This document shows positions 50,136 through 58,215 of a stretch of DNA of 64,000 nucleotides, in pieces (position 1 is the stretch's first letter; each line of letters opens with the position of its first letter). The stretch comes from Arthrobacter sp. ISL-65. Its GTDB lineage: Bacteria; Actinomycetota; Actinomycetes; Actinomycetales; Micrococcaceae. A program made the translations under genes and the position numbers. A model generated the notes under the pieces. It was given only the letters and a program-made list of their open reading frames with translations. It was not told the DNA's origin and did no database searches. The DNA is taken from NCBI RefSeq assembly GCF_018613795.1, contig NZ_JAGGPN010000022.1, positions 1 through 64,000 of the forward strand, given 5' to 3'.

Positions 50136-50155
50136 TAGAATTCTGATGTGCAGAA
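50136..50155. promoter_or_regulatory. iclR -10 element and IclR-type operator dyad 1
   Basis: TAGAAT (50136-50141) is a good -10 that ends 6 bases before the GTG of iclR, implying a leaderless mRNA. The dyad TTCTGATGTGCAGAA (50141-50155) spans the start codon itself. The same TTCTG-N5-CAGAA dyad is found before the gentisate dioxygenase gene. Binding here would block iclR transcription and could also affect the divergent MFS promoter. Confidence 0.65.
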
Positions 50156-50969
50156 CATCTCATCATCCCATTCGTCCCGGAAGCCGGTGCAGAAGCGGCC
50201 CACCTATTCCATCGAGGCAGTGGACAACGCGCTGCAACTCCTGCAGCTGCTCCGGGACGGTGGCGCGCTGAGGCTCAAGGACGCAGCCGGGGAGCTGGGG
50301 GTGGCCCCGTCCACTGCCCACCGGCTCCTGGCGATGCTGGTCTACCGGGGGTTCGCCGTGCAGGATGAAAACCGCCGCTACGTGCCGGGTCCTGCAATGG
50401 GGGTCGGGCCTGCCGGGCTGAGCTGGACCAGGCTGCTCCGCGGGCTCGCCCAGCCGCACATGGAGCTGCTGTCCGCGCAACTCAACGAGACCGTCAACCT
50501 CATGGTCCGGGTGGGCACGAAGGTGCGGTTCCTGGCCACGGTGGAGGGAAACAACGTGTTGCGGGTTGGTGACCGGCAGGGGACGGTGATGCCGGCCAAT
50601 AAGACCTCCGGAGGCAAAGCCATGCTCGCCGAACTTGAAACCCCGATGATCGAACAGCTCTTCCGCAGCAACAATGCCGAAATTGGCGGGGACACGATTC
50701 CCGCGGCGGACTACCCGGTGTTCCTGCGCGAGCTTGAATCCATCCGCAGCAACGGTTTCGCGGCTAACTTTGAGGGCACGGAGGAGGGCGTGAGCGCCCT
50801 CGGCATCGCCCTGCACAACCGGCACGGCCAGGTGGTCGGAGCGCTCAGCGTCGCCACTCCCGCGACGCGGTTCCGCAGGTTGTTCGACGCCGGACTCGTG
50901 CCCGCCCTGCGGGAAACCTGCCGGCAGCTGGAGATCGATATCGCGGCCAATCCGGCCGAGCCGGACTGA
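50148..50969 (+). CDS. IclR-family transcriptional regulator of the gentisate cluster
   Basis: 273 residues, GTG start. The N-terminal winged helix (about 20-85) contains YSIEAVDNALQLLQLLRDGG, LRLKDAAGELGVAPSTAHRLL and YRGFAVQDENRRYVPG; the C-terminal effector domain has GNNVLRVGDRQG, NKTSGGKAMLAEL and EGVSALGIALHNRHG. IclR proteins of aromatic pathways respond to the substrate or an intermediate. Located between the importer/hydroxylase pair and the dioxygenase operon, it probably regulates both. Whether it activates or represses cannot be read from sequence. Confidence 0.93.
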   Translation: MQNISSSHSSRKPVQKRPTYSIEAVDNALQLLQLLRDGGALRLKDAAGELGVAPSTAHRLLAMLVYRGFAVQDENRRYVPGPAMGVGPAGLSWTRLLRGLAQPHMELLSAQLNETVNLMVRVGTKVRFLATVEGNNVLRVGDRQGTVMPANKTSGGKAMLAELETPMIEQLFRSNNAEIGGDTIPAADYPVFLRELESIRSNGFAANFEGTEEGVSALGIALHNRHGQVVGALSVATPATRFRRLFDAGLVPALRETCRQLEIDIAANPAEPD

Positions 50970-51008
50970 GGCCCCGGAAGTCCGGACCCAGTCGTCCCAC
51001 ACTAACAA

Positions 51009-51023
51009 TTCTGACCAGCAGAA
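51009..51023. promoter_or_regulatory. IclR-type operator dyad 2, gentisate dioxygenase promoter
   Basis: TTCTGACCAGCAGAA is a TTCTG-N5-CAGAA dyad, matching dyad 1 in both arms and in the flanking AA before and AT-rich bases after. A further half-site, TTCTGACC, lies at 51078-51085 just before the ribosome-binding site. A TAGGGT at 51052-51057 could be the -10, putting the dyad about 30-45 bases upstream of it. Confidence 0.65.
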
Positions 51024-51101
51024 TATGCTGGGGATCACATAGCTCCATCCGTAGGGTCGAACTACGCCAACGAACTGTTCTGACCTATCGAGGAGGCCCG
51101 C

Positions 51102-52235
51102 GTGACCATCAGCGCCGAGAACACGACCCATGAATCAGTGGCCGCCGCCCATGAGGCCCCGGAACCGACACCGGAGGAGGCCGTGCAACTGGAGCAGCTG
51201 TACCGCGACTTCGAGCAGGAGAACCTCATCCCGCTCTGGACCGAGATCGGTGACCTGATGCCGATGGTTCCTTCGCCCAAAGCCCGGCCCCATGTGTGGC
51301 GCTGGGACGACCTCTACCCCTTGGCTGCCCGCGCCGGTGACCTGGTTCCCGTAGGGCGGGGCGGTGAGCGGCGGGCCATAGCCCTCGCCAACCCGGGGCT
51401 GGGTGGCACGCCCTATGCGACACCGACGCTCTGGGCGGCCATCCAGTACCTGGGTGCCCGCGAGACCGCACCGGAGCACCGCCACTCGCAGAACGCCTTC
51501 CGGTTCGTCGTCGAAGGCGAAGGCGTCTGGACCGTAGTGAACGGGGACCCGGTGGCGATGCGCCGCGGTGACTTCCTGCTGACGCCCGGCTGGAACTTCC
51601 ACGGCCACCACAACGACACCGACCAGCCGATGGCGTGGATCGACGGCCTGGACATCCCGTTCGTGCACTACGCCGACGCCGGGTTCTTCGAATTCGGAAC
51701 CGAGCGTGTCACCGACGAGGCCACCCCGGACATCTCCCGCTCCGAGCGGCTCTGGGCCCACCCCGGGCTGCGCCCGCTCTCCGGCTTGGACAACACCACC
51801 AACTCCCCCATCGCCGCTTACCGGTGGGAACACACCGACCGGGCACTGCGCGAGCAGCTGCTGTTGGAGGATGAGGGCCACCCGGCCACCGTCAGCCAGG
51901 GCCACGCCGCGATCCGCTACACCAACCCCACCACCGGCGGGGACGTGATGCCCACCATCCGCGCCGAGTTCCACCGGCTCCGCGCCGGCGCCACTACCGA
52001 AGCCGTCCGCGAGGTCGGCTCCAGCGTGTGGCAGGTCTTCGAAGGCACCGGCAGCGTGCTGCTCAACGGCGAACGCAAGGAACTCGCCAAGGGCGACCTG
52101 TTCGTGGTCCCGTCCTGGACCGAGTGGTCCCTGCAGGCGGAAACAGAATTCGATCTGTTCCGCTTCAGCGACGCCCCCATTTTCGAACGCCTGAACTTCA
52201 ACCGCACTTACACCGAAGGACGCAAGAACGCATGA
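51102..52235 (+). CDS. Gentisate 1,2-dioxygenase
   Basis: 377 residues, GTG start behind GAGGAGG. A bicupin Fe(II) ring-cleaving enzyme converting gentisate to maleylpyruvate. The first cupin has the metal motif APEHRHSQNAFRFVVEGEGV and GDFLLTPGWNFHGHHND; the second, degenerate cupin has EVGSSVWQVFEGTGSVLLNG. The motif WIDGLDIPFVHYADAGFFE is typical of the family. First gene of a three-gene operon; the ATG of the next gene overlaps its stop (ATGA). Confidence 0.94.
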   Translation: MTISAENTTHESVAAAHEAPEPTPEEAVQLEQLYRDFEQENLIPLWTEIGDLMPMVPSPKARPHVWRWDDLYPLAARAGDLVPVGRGGERRAIALANPGLGGTPYATPTLWAAIQYLGARETAPEHRHSQNAFRFVVEGEGVWTVVNGDPVAMRRGDFLLTPGWNFHGHHNDTDQPMAWIDGLDIPFVHYADAGFFEFGTERVTDEATPDISRSERLWAHPGLRPLSGLDNTTNSPIAAYRWEHTDRALREQLLLEDEGHPATVSQGHAAIRYTNPTTGGDVMPTIRAEFHRLRAGATTEAVREVGSSVWQVFEGTGSVLLNGERKELAKGDLFVVPSWTEWSLQAETEFDLFRFSDAPIFERLNFNRTYTEGRKNA

Positions 52236-53068
52236 GACTCCTCACCCTCCGCCTCTCCAATGGGGAAAAAACAGAAACCGTGGCTGTCCGCCAGGACGGC
52301 GAGACCCTGATCGAGATCGACGGCTTCACCGACGTCGGCGAACTCCTCCGCAGCGAAGACTGGGAGACCACGGCTCGGGCGGCCAACGGCGCAACCCACG
52401 CGCTCGACGGCGCCGACCTCGCCGCCGTCGTGCCCTCCCCGGGGAAAATCATCTGCGTGGGCCACAACTACCGCAACCACATCAAGGAGATGGGCCGGGA
52501 AATCCCGGAGCACCCCACCCTGTTCGCCAAGTACACCGAATCCCTGATCGGCCCGAATGATGACCTTGCGCTGCCGCAGGAATCCGACACCGTGGACTGG
52601 GAAGCCGAACTCGCCGTCGTCATCGGCAAGAAGGGCCGGCGGATCAGCGAAGCAGACGCCGCGAGCCACATCGCCGGCTACTCCGTCCTGAACGACGTCA
52701 GCATGCGCGACTACCAGTTCCGCACCATCCAGTGGCTACAGGGCAAGACCTGGGAAAAATCCACCCCATTCGGCCCCGCCCTGGTCACTCAGGACGAGTT
52801 CAGCGCCGGGCCGCTGATGACCTCGGCCGTGGACGGCGAGATCCAGCAGAGCACCCCCACCGGCGACCTCGTGTTCACGCCCGAATTCCTGGTCTCCTAC
52901 ATCTCCACCATCATCACGCTGAACCCCGGAGACGTGATCGCCACCGGCACCCCCGGCGGTGTGGGCCACGCGCAGGACCCCAAGCGCTACCTGCAGGAAG
53001 GCCAGGTCTTGGTCACCACCATCGAAGGTTTAGGCCGGCTGAGCAACCGCGTGGTCAAGGAAGCCTGA
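52232..53068 (+). CDS. Fumarylpyruvate hydrolase (FAH family)
   Basis: 278 residues. The FAH fold shows KIICVGHNYRNHIKEMG, the metal ligand region DTVDWEAELAVVIGKKG, GYSVLNDVSMRDYQ and GDVIATGTPGGVGHAQDP. It cleaves fumarylpyruvate to fumarate and pyruvate, the last step of the gentisate route. Function is assigned from the family plus its position between gentisate dioxygenase and maleylpyruvate isomerase; some homologues act on other acylpyruvates. It overlaps both neighbours (ATGA and TGATG), indicating tight coupling. Confidence 0.92.
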   Translation: MRLLTLRLSNGEKTETVAVRQDGETLIEIDGFTDVGELLRSEDWETTARAANGATHALDGADLAAVVPSPGKIICVGHNYRNHIKEMGREIPEHPTLFAKYTESLIGPNDDLALPQESDTVDWEAELAVVIGKKGRRISEADAASHIAGYSVLNDVSMRDYQFRTIQWLQGKTWEKSTPFGPALVTQDEFSAGPLMTSAVDGEIQQSTPTGDLVFTPEFLVSYISTIITLNPGDVIATGTPGGVGHAQDPKRYLQEGQVLVTTIEGLGRLSNRVVKEA

Positions 53069-53832
53069 TGGCAACCCGCCACGACCTCGCCACCGACCCG
53101 GGCCTGCAGGAAGAACTCCTGCAGGCCCGGCGGGGCACTGCATTCTTCGCCCGCAAACTTAACGAACTCAGCGACGGCGAGCTCGACGGCGGCTCCCTCC
53201 TTCCGGACTGGACGCGCCGGCACGTCGTGGCCCACGTCGGCTACAACGCACGGGCCATCGCCCGGCTGGTGGAGTGGGCGGCCACCGGGGTCGAAACGCC
53301 CATGTACCCCTCGGTGGCGGTTCGGGACCACGAAATCAACTTCGGCGCCACCCTGTCCCCGATCGCATTGCGGAACCTCTTCGACCACTCCGCCGTGCAC
53401 CTCAGCGTCGAATGGCGCGACCTGCCGGACCGGGACTGGGCCAACGAAGTCAAGACCATCCAGGGCCGCACCGTCCCGGCCTCCGAAACCGTCTGGATGC
53501 GCACCCGCGAAGTCTGGATCCACGCCGTCGACCTCGGAAACGGTGCCAGCTTCGCCGACATCCCCGCGCCCGTCCTGGAACGGCTGCTGCGGGACATCAC
53601 CTCGGCCTGGCACACCCGCGGCACAGATGCCGGGCTGGCGGTCAGGGTGACGGGCACGGACCTGGTGTTTGGCGATATTGCTGCGGAGGATCCCGTCACT
53701 GTCGGCGGCCCGCTCGCCGGCGTGGCTGCCTGGGCCGCCGGACGGACAGCCGAAGCGGGCTGCTCCGGCGTCACCGCGGCCCGCGGGGCAGACGTTCTGT
53801 CCGACGTTCCTCCTGCCCCGAAGTGGATCTGA
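53068..53832 (+). CDS. Mycothiol-dependent maleylpyruvate isomerase
   Basis: 254 residues, DinB/MDMPI family. The N-terminal four-helix domain contains SLLPDWTRRHVVAHVGYNARA, with a zinc-ligand histidine, and METs such as TREVWIHAVDLGNGAS supply the others; a smaller C-terminal domain follows. In actinobacteria this enzyme isomerises maleylpyruvate to fumarylpyruvate with mycothiol in place of glutathione, so the pathway variant agrees with the host lineage. The ATG shares a base with the preceding stop; the longer upstream frame inside the hydrolase gene was rejected. Confidence 0.92.
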   Translation: MATRHDLATDPGLQEELLQARRGTAFFARKLNELSDGELDGGSLLPDWTRRHVVAHVGYNARAIARLVEWAATGVETPMYPSVAVRDHEINFGATLSPIALRNLFDHSAVHLSVEWRDLPDRDWANEVKTIQGRTVPASETVWMRTREVWIHAVDLGNGASFADIPAPVLERLLRDITSAWHTRGTDAGLAVRVTGTDLVFGDIAAEDPVTVGGPLAGVAAWAAGRTAEAGCSGVTAARGADVLSDVPPAPKWI

Positions 53833-53900
53833 GGGCGGCCAAAACGCCGGGGTAGACTGTGCCCGTCAGCGCTGGAGCGGGATCCGACGGAAGGCAATCC

Positions 53901-56336
53901 ATGGGCATGGCCGGGGCAAACGGGGCAATTTCGGACGACGAACTGGACCTCCTCCACCGCTACTGGAACGCGGCGAACTACCTGACGGTGGCCCAGATCT
54001 ACCTCCAGGACAATGCACTGCTGCGGGAGCCGCTGCGGCCGGAGCACATCAAGCCGAGGCTGCTGGGGCACTGGGGCACCGGGCCCGGGCTATCGCTGAT
54101 CTACGCCCACCTGAACCGGCTGATCAGGAATACATCTGCCGAGGTCCTCTTCATTGCCGGCCCGGGCCACGGCGGACCTTCGGTGGTGGCGAACGTCTAT
54201 CTCGAGGGCAGCTACTCCGAGATCTACCCTGAGATCAGCCGCGACGCCGCCGGGCTGCGCCGGCTGGCACGGCAGTTTTCGACGCCGGGCGGTGTGGGCA
54301 GCCACGTGGGTCCCGCCACTCCCGGGTCCATCCACGAAGGCGGCGAGCTGGGCTACTCGCTGATGCACGCCACCGGCGCGGTGATGGACAACCCGGGCCT
54401 GATCGCCGCCTGCGTGGTGGGCGACGGCGAGGCCGAGACCGGACCGCTCGCCGCCTCCTGGACGGCGCCGTTCTTCCTCAACGCGGCGCGGGACGGCGCA
54501 GTCCTGCCCATCCTGCACCTGAACGGGGCCAAAATTTCCGGGCCTACAGTCCTGGGACGCCGCCCCGACGCGGACGTCGAGGCACTGCTAAGCGCCAACG
54601 GGTGGGAACCCGTGACGGTGTCCGGCGACCAGCCCGAGAAGGTCCACCGGGCCCTGGCCGCCGCCCTGGACCAGGCGTATGGCACCATCCGGGACATCCA
54701 GCAGGCCGCCCGGGGCGCCGGTTCCGGCGCTTCCGGCTCCGGCAGTACTCGCACGACGGCGGCGCGCTGGCCGGCGATCATCCTGCGGACCCCCAAGGGC
54801 TGGACCGGACCGGGGTCCGTGGACGGCAGTCCGGTGGAAGGCACGTTCCGTGCGCACCAGGTTCCCCTGTCCGGTGTCAGGGACAATCCGGAGCACCTGG
54901 CGCTTCTGGAGCAATGGATGCGCTCCTACCAGCCCGAGTCCCTGTTCGACGACGACGGCCGGCTCCTGCCCGAACTGGCCGCTTTGGCGCCCGAAGGCAG
55001 GCTCCGGATGGGGGCTGCGCCGTGGGCCAACGGCCAGCCGTCCGTCCCGCTGGACATTCCGGACCTCGAGCAGTACGCCGTCGACCCCGGCCAGCCCGGT
55101 GCGACCAGCATCGAAACCACCAAGGCGCTGGGCGAGCTGTTCCGCGACCTCTACACCGGAACGGAGGACAACCCGCGGTTCCGGCTGTTCTGCCCGGATG
55201 AAACCAACAGCAACAGGCTGGGCGCCGTGTTCGAGGCCACCGACCGCTGCCTCATGCTGGCGGGGACCTACGGGAGCGGCGGGGATACCGGCGGGGACGA
55301 CCATGTGTCGGCGGACGGCCGCGTCATGGAGGTGCTCTCCGAGCACCTGTGCCAGGGCTGGCTGGAAGGCTACCTGCTGACCGGACGGCACGGGTTCTTC
55401 GCCAGCTACGAGGCCTTCGCCATGGTCAGCGCCTCCATGACCGTCCAGCACGCCAAGTGGCTGCAGCACGCCCGGGATCTGGAATGGCGCTCGCCGGTGC
55501 CCAGCCTGAACATCCTGCTGACCTCCACCTGCTGGCGCAACGATCACAACGGTTTCAGCCACCAGGGCCCGGGCCTGATCGACACCGTGCTGTCCCTTTC
55601 CGGCGAGGTGACGAGAATCTACCTGCCGCCGGACACCAACACGCTGCTGGCGGCTGCAGAACACGCCCTGCTCAGCAAGGACTACGTGAACCTTGTCGTC
55701 GTCGACAAGCAGTCCCACCCCCAGTACCTGACCCTGGCGGAAGCCCGCGCGCATGCAGAAGCCGGAGCCTCCCGCTGGGAGTGGGCCGGCAACGAGGACG
55801 GCAGCAGCACAGAACCGGACGTCGTCCTCGCCTGCGCCGGCGACGTCCCCACCGAGGAGGCACTTGCGGCTGCCTGGCTGCTGCAGCGCCACGTTCCCGA
55901 TGCCACCGTGCGCGTGGTGAACGTCATGGACGCCATGGTTCTTCCGCCGCGCGACGTGCACCCGCACGGGCTCGACGACGGGACGTTCACTTCGCTGTTC
56001 ACGGACACCTGCGAGGTGGTGGTGGCATGGCACGGCTACGCCCGCTCCTTCCACCAGCTCCTGCACGGCCGGCCGAACCCGGACCGGTTCCACGTTCGCG
56101 GCTACAGCCAGCAGGGCACCACCACCACGCCGTTCGACATGGTGGTGGTCAACCGGATGAGCCGTTACCACCTGGCGCTGGAGGCACTCCGCCGGATGCC
56201 GCGGCAGTTCGACGGCGCGGAGTCCCTGGCCGAGCACTGCCACGGGCAGCTGGACGCCCACGCCGCCTACATCCGCGAGCACTTCGAGGACCTGCCCGGC
56301 ATCCGCGAGTGGGTATGGTCGCCGCCTGGTTCCTGA
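53901..56336 (+). CDS. xfp: Phosphoketolase (xylulose-5-/fructose-6-phosphate)
   Basis: About 811 residues, normal for the family. A thiamine-diphosphate enzyme splitting xylulose-5-phosphate (and often fructose-6-phosphate) with phosphate to acetyl phosphate and an aldose phosphate. Hallmarks: LGHWGTGPGLSLIYAHLNRL, GPGHGGPSVVANVYLEGSY, the diphosphate/Mg motif VVGDGEAETGPLAASW and the C-terminal NDHNGFSHQGPG and DMVVVNRMSRYHLA. A TAGACT at 53853-53858 is a likely -10; ATG 53901 has GGAAGG 6 bases upstream and is preferred to GTG 53859. No acetate kinase or phosphotransacetylase is next to it. Confidence 0.93.
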   Translation: MGMAGANGAISDDELDLLHRYWNAANYLTVAQIYLQDNALLREPLRPEHIKPRLLGHWGTGPGLSLIYAHLNRLIRNTSAEVLFIAGPGHGGPSVVANVYLEGSYSEIYPEISRDAAGLRRLARQFSTPGGVGSHVGPATPGSIHEGGELGYSLMHATGAVMDNPGLIAACVVGDGEAETGPLAASWTAPFFLNAARDGAVLPILHLNGAKISGPTVLGRRPDADVEALLSANGWEPVTVSGDQPEKVHRALAAALDQAYGTIRDIQQAARGAGSGASGSGSTRTTAARWPAIILRTPKGWTGPGSVDGSPVEGTFRAHQVPLSGVRDNPEHLALLEQWMRSYQPESLFDDDGRLLPELAALAPEGRLRMGAAPWANGQPSVPLDIPDLEQYAVDPGQPGATSIETTKALGELFRDLYTGTEDNPRFRLFCPDETNSNRLGAVFEATDRCLMLAGTYGSGGDTGGDDHVSADGRVMEVLSEHLCQGWLEGYLLTGRHGFFASYEAFAMVSASMTVQHAKWLQHARDLEWRSPVPSLNILLTSTCWRNDHNGFSHQGPGLIDTVLSLSGEVTRIYLPPDTNTLLAAAEHALLSKDYVNLVVVDKQSHPQYLTLAEARAHAEAGASRWEWAGNEDGSSTEPDVVLACAGDVPTEEALAAAWLLQRHVPDATVRVVNVMDAMVLPPRDVHPHGLDDGTFTSLFTDTCEVVVAWHGYARSFHQLLHGRPNPDRFHVRGYSQQGTTTTPFDMVVVNRMSRYHLALEALRRMPRQFDGAESLAEHCHGQLDAHAAYIREHFEDLPGIREWVWSPPGS

Positions 56337-56431
56337 ACGGCCAGGTTTTGAGCCCCGTCCACGCAGCCATCCCCGCGGTTTCCAGCATCAGGGCACGGCA
56401 GTAGTCTGGATGCATCATCGGGGAAGATCGC

Positions 56432-58072
56432 ATGCCTGAACTCGACCAATTGATCCTGAATGCCCGCGAAGCTTATGACCGCCGGGACTGGGCCGGCGCA
56501 CGGCGCGGCTTCGGCGCCGCGCGACTGCAGGCGCCGCTTGACGCGCCGGACCTCGATGCGCTGGCGAGTTCGGCCTGGTGGCTGGGCGACACATCCGGGG
56601 CGCTGGCCACGGCCGAAGAACTGTACCGCCGGCTGGCGGGCGACGGGGACCGGACCGGTGCCGCGATGGCCGCGCTCAACCTGTCCCTCCGCTGGGGCAC
56701 CCGGGGCGACCTCGCCGTGGCTTCCGGATGGCTGAACCGCGCACGGCGCATGCTGGAGGGGCTCCCGGAAGGCCCGCCCAGCGGCTATTTGCTCTACCTC
56801 GAGGCGGGCATGACCATGGACGTCGAGGGCGATCCGGCACCCGCCCGGACGGCTGCGGCAACGGTCGAAGCCCTCGCCGACCGCTTCGGGGATCCGGCAC
56901 TGGCGTGCTTTGCCAGAGTCTTGTTCGGCCTGGCGCTGGTCCGGGAGGGACAGACCGAGGCAGGATTCGGAGACCTCGACGAGGCCATGCTTCCTGTCCT
57001 CGCCGGTGAGGTTCCGCAGGAGTGGGCCGGCGACATCTACTGCACGGTGACCCATCTCTGCCACGTGCTGGGCGACTTTTCCCGGATGCGGTCCTGGACC
57101 ACGGCCATGGAGCGGTGGACCGCGGGACAATCCCGCACATTCGTCTACGCCGATGTGACCCGGGTCCACGAGCTCCAACTCCTTAGTGCAGAGGGCAACT
57201 GGGATGCCGCGGAGCAGGAACTCTTGCCCCTCAGTGACAGGCTGGCCCAGGCCCACGGCTGGATGGCTGGCGCCGGCTACTACGAGCTCGGCGAGATCCG
57301 CCGTCTGCGGGGCGACCCGGCCGGCGCCCTCGATGCATACGCCCGGGCGCGGGACGTCGGCGTCGAACCTCAACCGGGTGAGGCCCGGCTGCACCTCGCC
57401 GCCGGTGAGCGCGGCCTGGCGCTGGAGCAGCTGCGGGTGGCCCTGGCCGTAAGCGGACCGCTCGATAAAGCCCGGCTGCTGCTTGCCGCCACCGAGCTGG
57501 CAGCGGCGTCCGGGCAGGAGGACCTCGCCACAACATGCTGCGCCGAGTTGGAGCAGACGGCGGCCCGCTATTCCTCCCCTGGACTGCGGGCGTGGGCAGC
57601 TCAGGCCCGGGGTGTTGTCCTGCTGGGAGCGGGCCAGACAGCGGAAGCCCTGGCCGCCTTCGAAGCGGCAGGCCGGATCTACCGCGACCAGCGGGCCCGC
57701 TACAGCACGGCTGTCATCCATGAACTGGAATCGTCCTGCCGGAGGTCACTAGGCAATCCGGAAGCAGCCGAGGCGGACCTGGCCACAGCGGCGGCCATCT
57801 ACCGGCAGCTTGGCGCTGAGCCCGACCTCCAGCGGATCCAGGCTTACCTGCAACGGAATCATGAGTCTGCGCCGGGCGGGCTCACCGCCCGCGAGGCCGA
57901 AATCCTGGCGCTGGTCAGCGGCGGCGCGAGCAACCGCCAGGTGGCCGATGCCCTGGTCATCAGCGAAAAAACCGTGGGCCGCCACCTGGCCAACATCTTC
58001 GGCAAGATCGGCGTCTCCTCGCGCACCGGCGCCGCGGCGTGGGCGCATGAGCACGGCCGCCCCGGATCCTAA
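56432..58072 (+). CDS. TPR-containing LuxR-type transcriptional regulator
   Basis: 546 residues. About 470 N-terminal residues are Ala-rich helical TPR-like repeats (for example LDALASSAWWLGDTSGALATA, GYYELGEIRRLRGDPAGALD). The C-terminal LuxR/FixJ helix-turn-helix spans ~480-540: GLTAREAEILALVSGGASNRQ then VADALVISEKTVGRHLANI. There is no P-loop ATPase, so it is a shortened relative of the MalT/LAL group. The ATG has GGGGAAG upstream. It probably controls the methyltransferase gene 143 bases downstream or itself; its signal is unknown. Confidence 0.87.
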   Translation: MPELDQLILNAREAYDRRDWAGARRGFGAARLQAPLDAPDLDALASSAWWLGDTSGALATAEELYRRLAGDGDRTGAAMAALNLSLRWGTRGDLAVASGWLNRARRMLEGLPEGPPSGYLLYLEAGMTMDVEGDPAPARTAAATVEALADRFGDPALACFARVLFGLALVREGQTEAGFGDLDEAMLPVLAGEVPQEWAGDIYCTVTHLCHVLGDFSRMRSWTTAMERWTAGQSRTFVYADVTRVHELQLLSAEGNWDAAEQELLPLSDRLAQAHGWMAGAGYYELGEIRRLRGDPAGALDAYARARDVGVEPQPGEARLHLAAGERGLALEQLRVALAVSGPLDKARLLLAATELAAASGQEDLATTCCAELEQTAARYSSPGLRAWAAQARGVVLLGAGQTAEALAAFEAAGRIYRDQRARYSTAVIHELESSCRRSLGNPEAAEADLATAAAIYRQLGAEPDLQRIQAYLQRNHESAPGGLTAREAEILALVSGGASNRQVADALVISEKTVGRHLANIFGKIGVSSRTGAAAWAHEHGRPGS

Positions 58073-58215
58073 GCGGCGCATACATCATCTGCCCCATCCC
58101 CGCGCGGAAAAGATGTATCGTCCGCCCGACGCGGGGCGGTCCTCCGCGGGCCTACCTTCGGAAGTAGCGGTCCGCAGTCCCCAAAAAGGTCCGCACTTAC
58201 CGAAAGGCACAAACA

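Noticed and set aside
52028..52231. Upstream extension of the fumarylpyruvate hydrolase frame
   Set aside because: It is an alternative phase of the gentisate dioxygenase gene; the ATG at 52232 overlapping the stop as ATGA gives the normal FAH start.
54588..56282. 564-codon open frame on the - strand opposite phosphoketolase
   Set aside because: Shadow frame without motifs; it ends inside the real gene.
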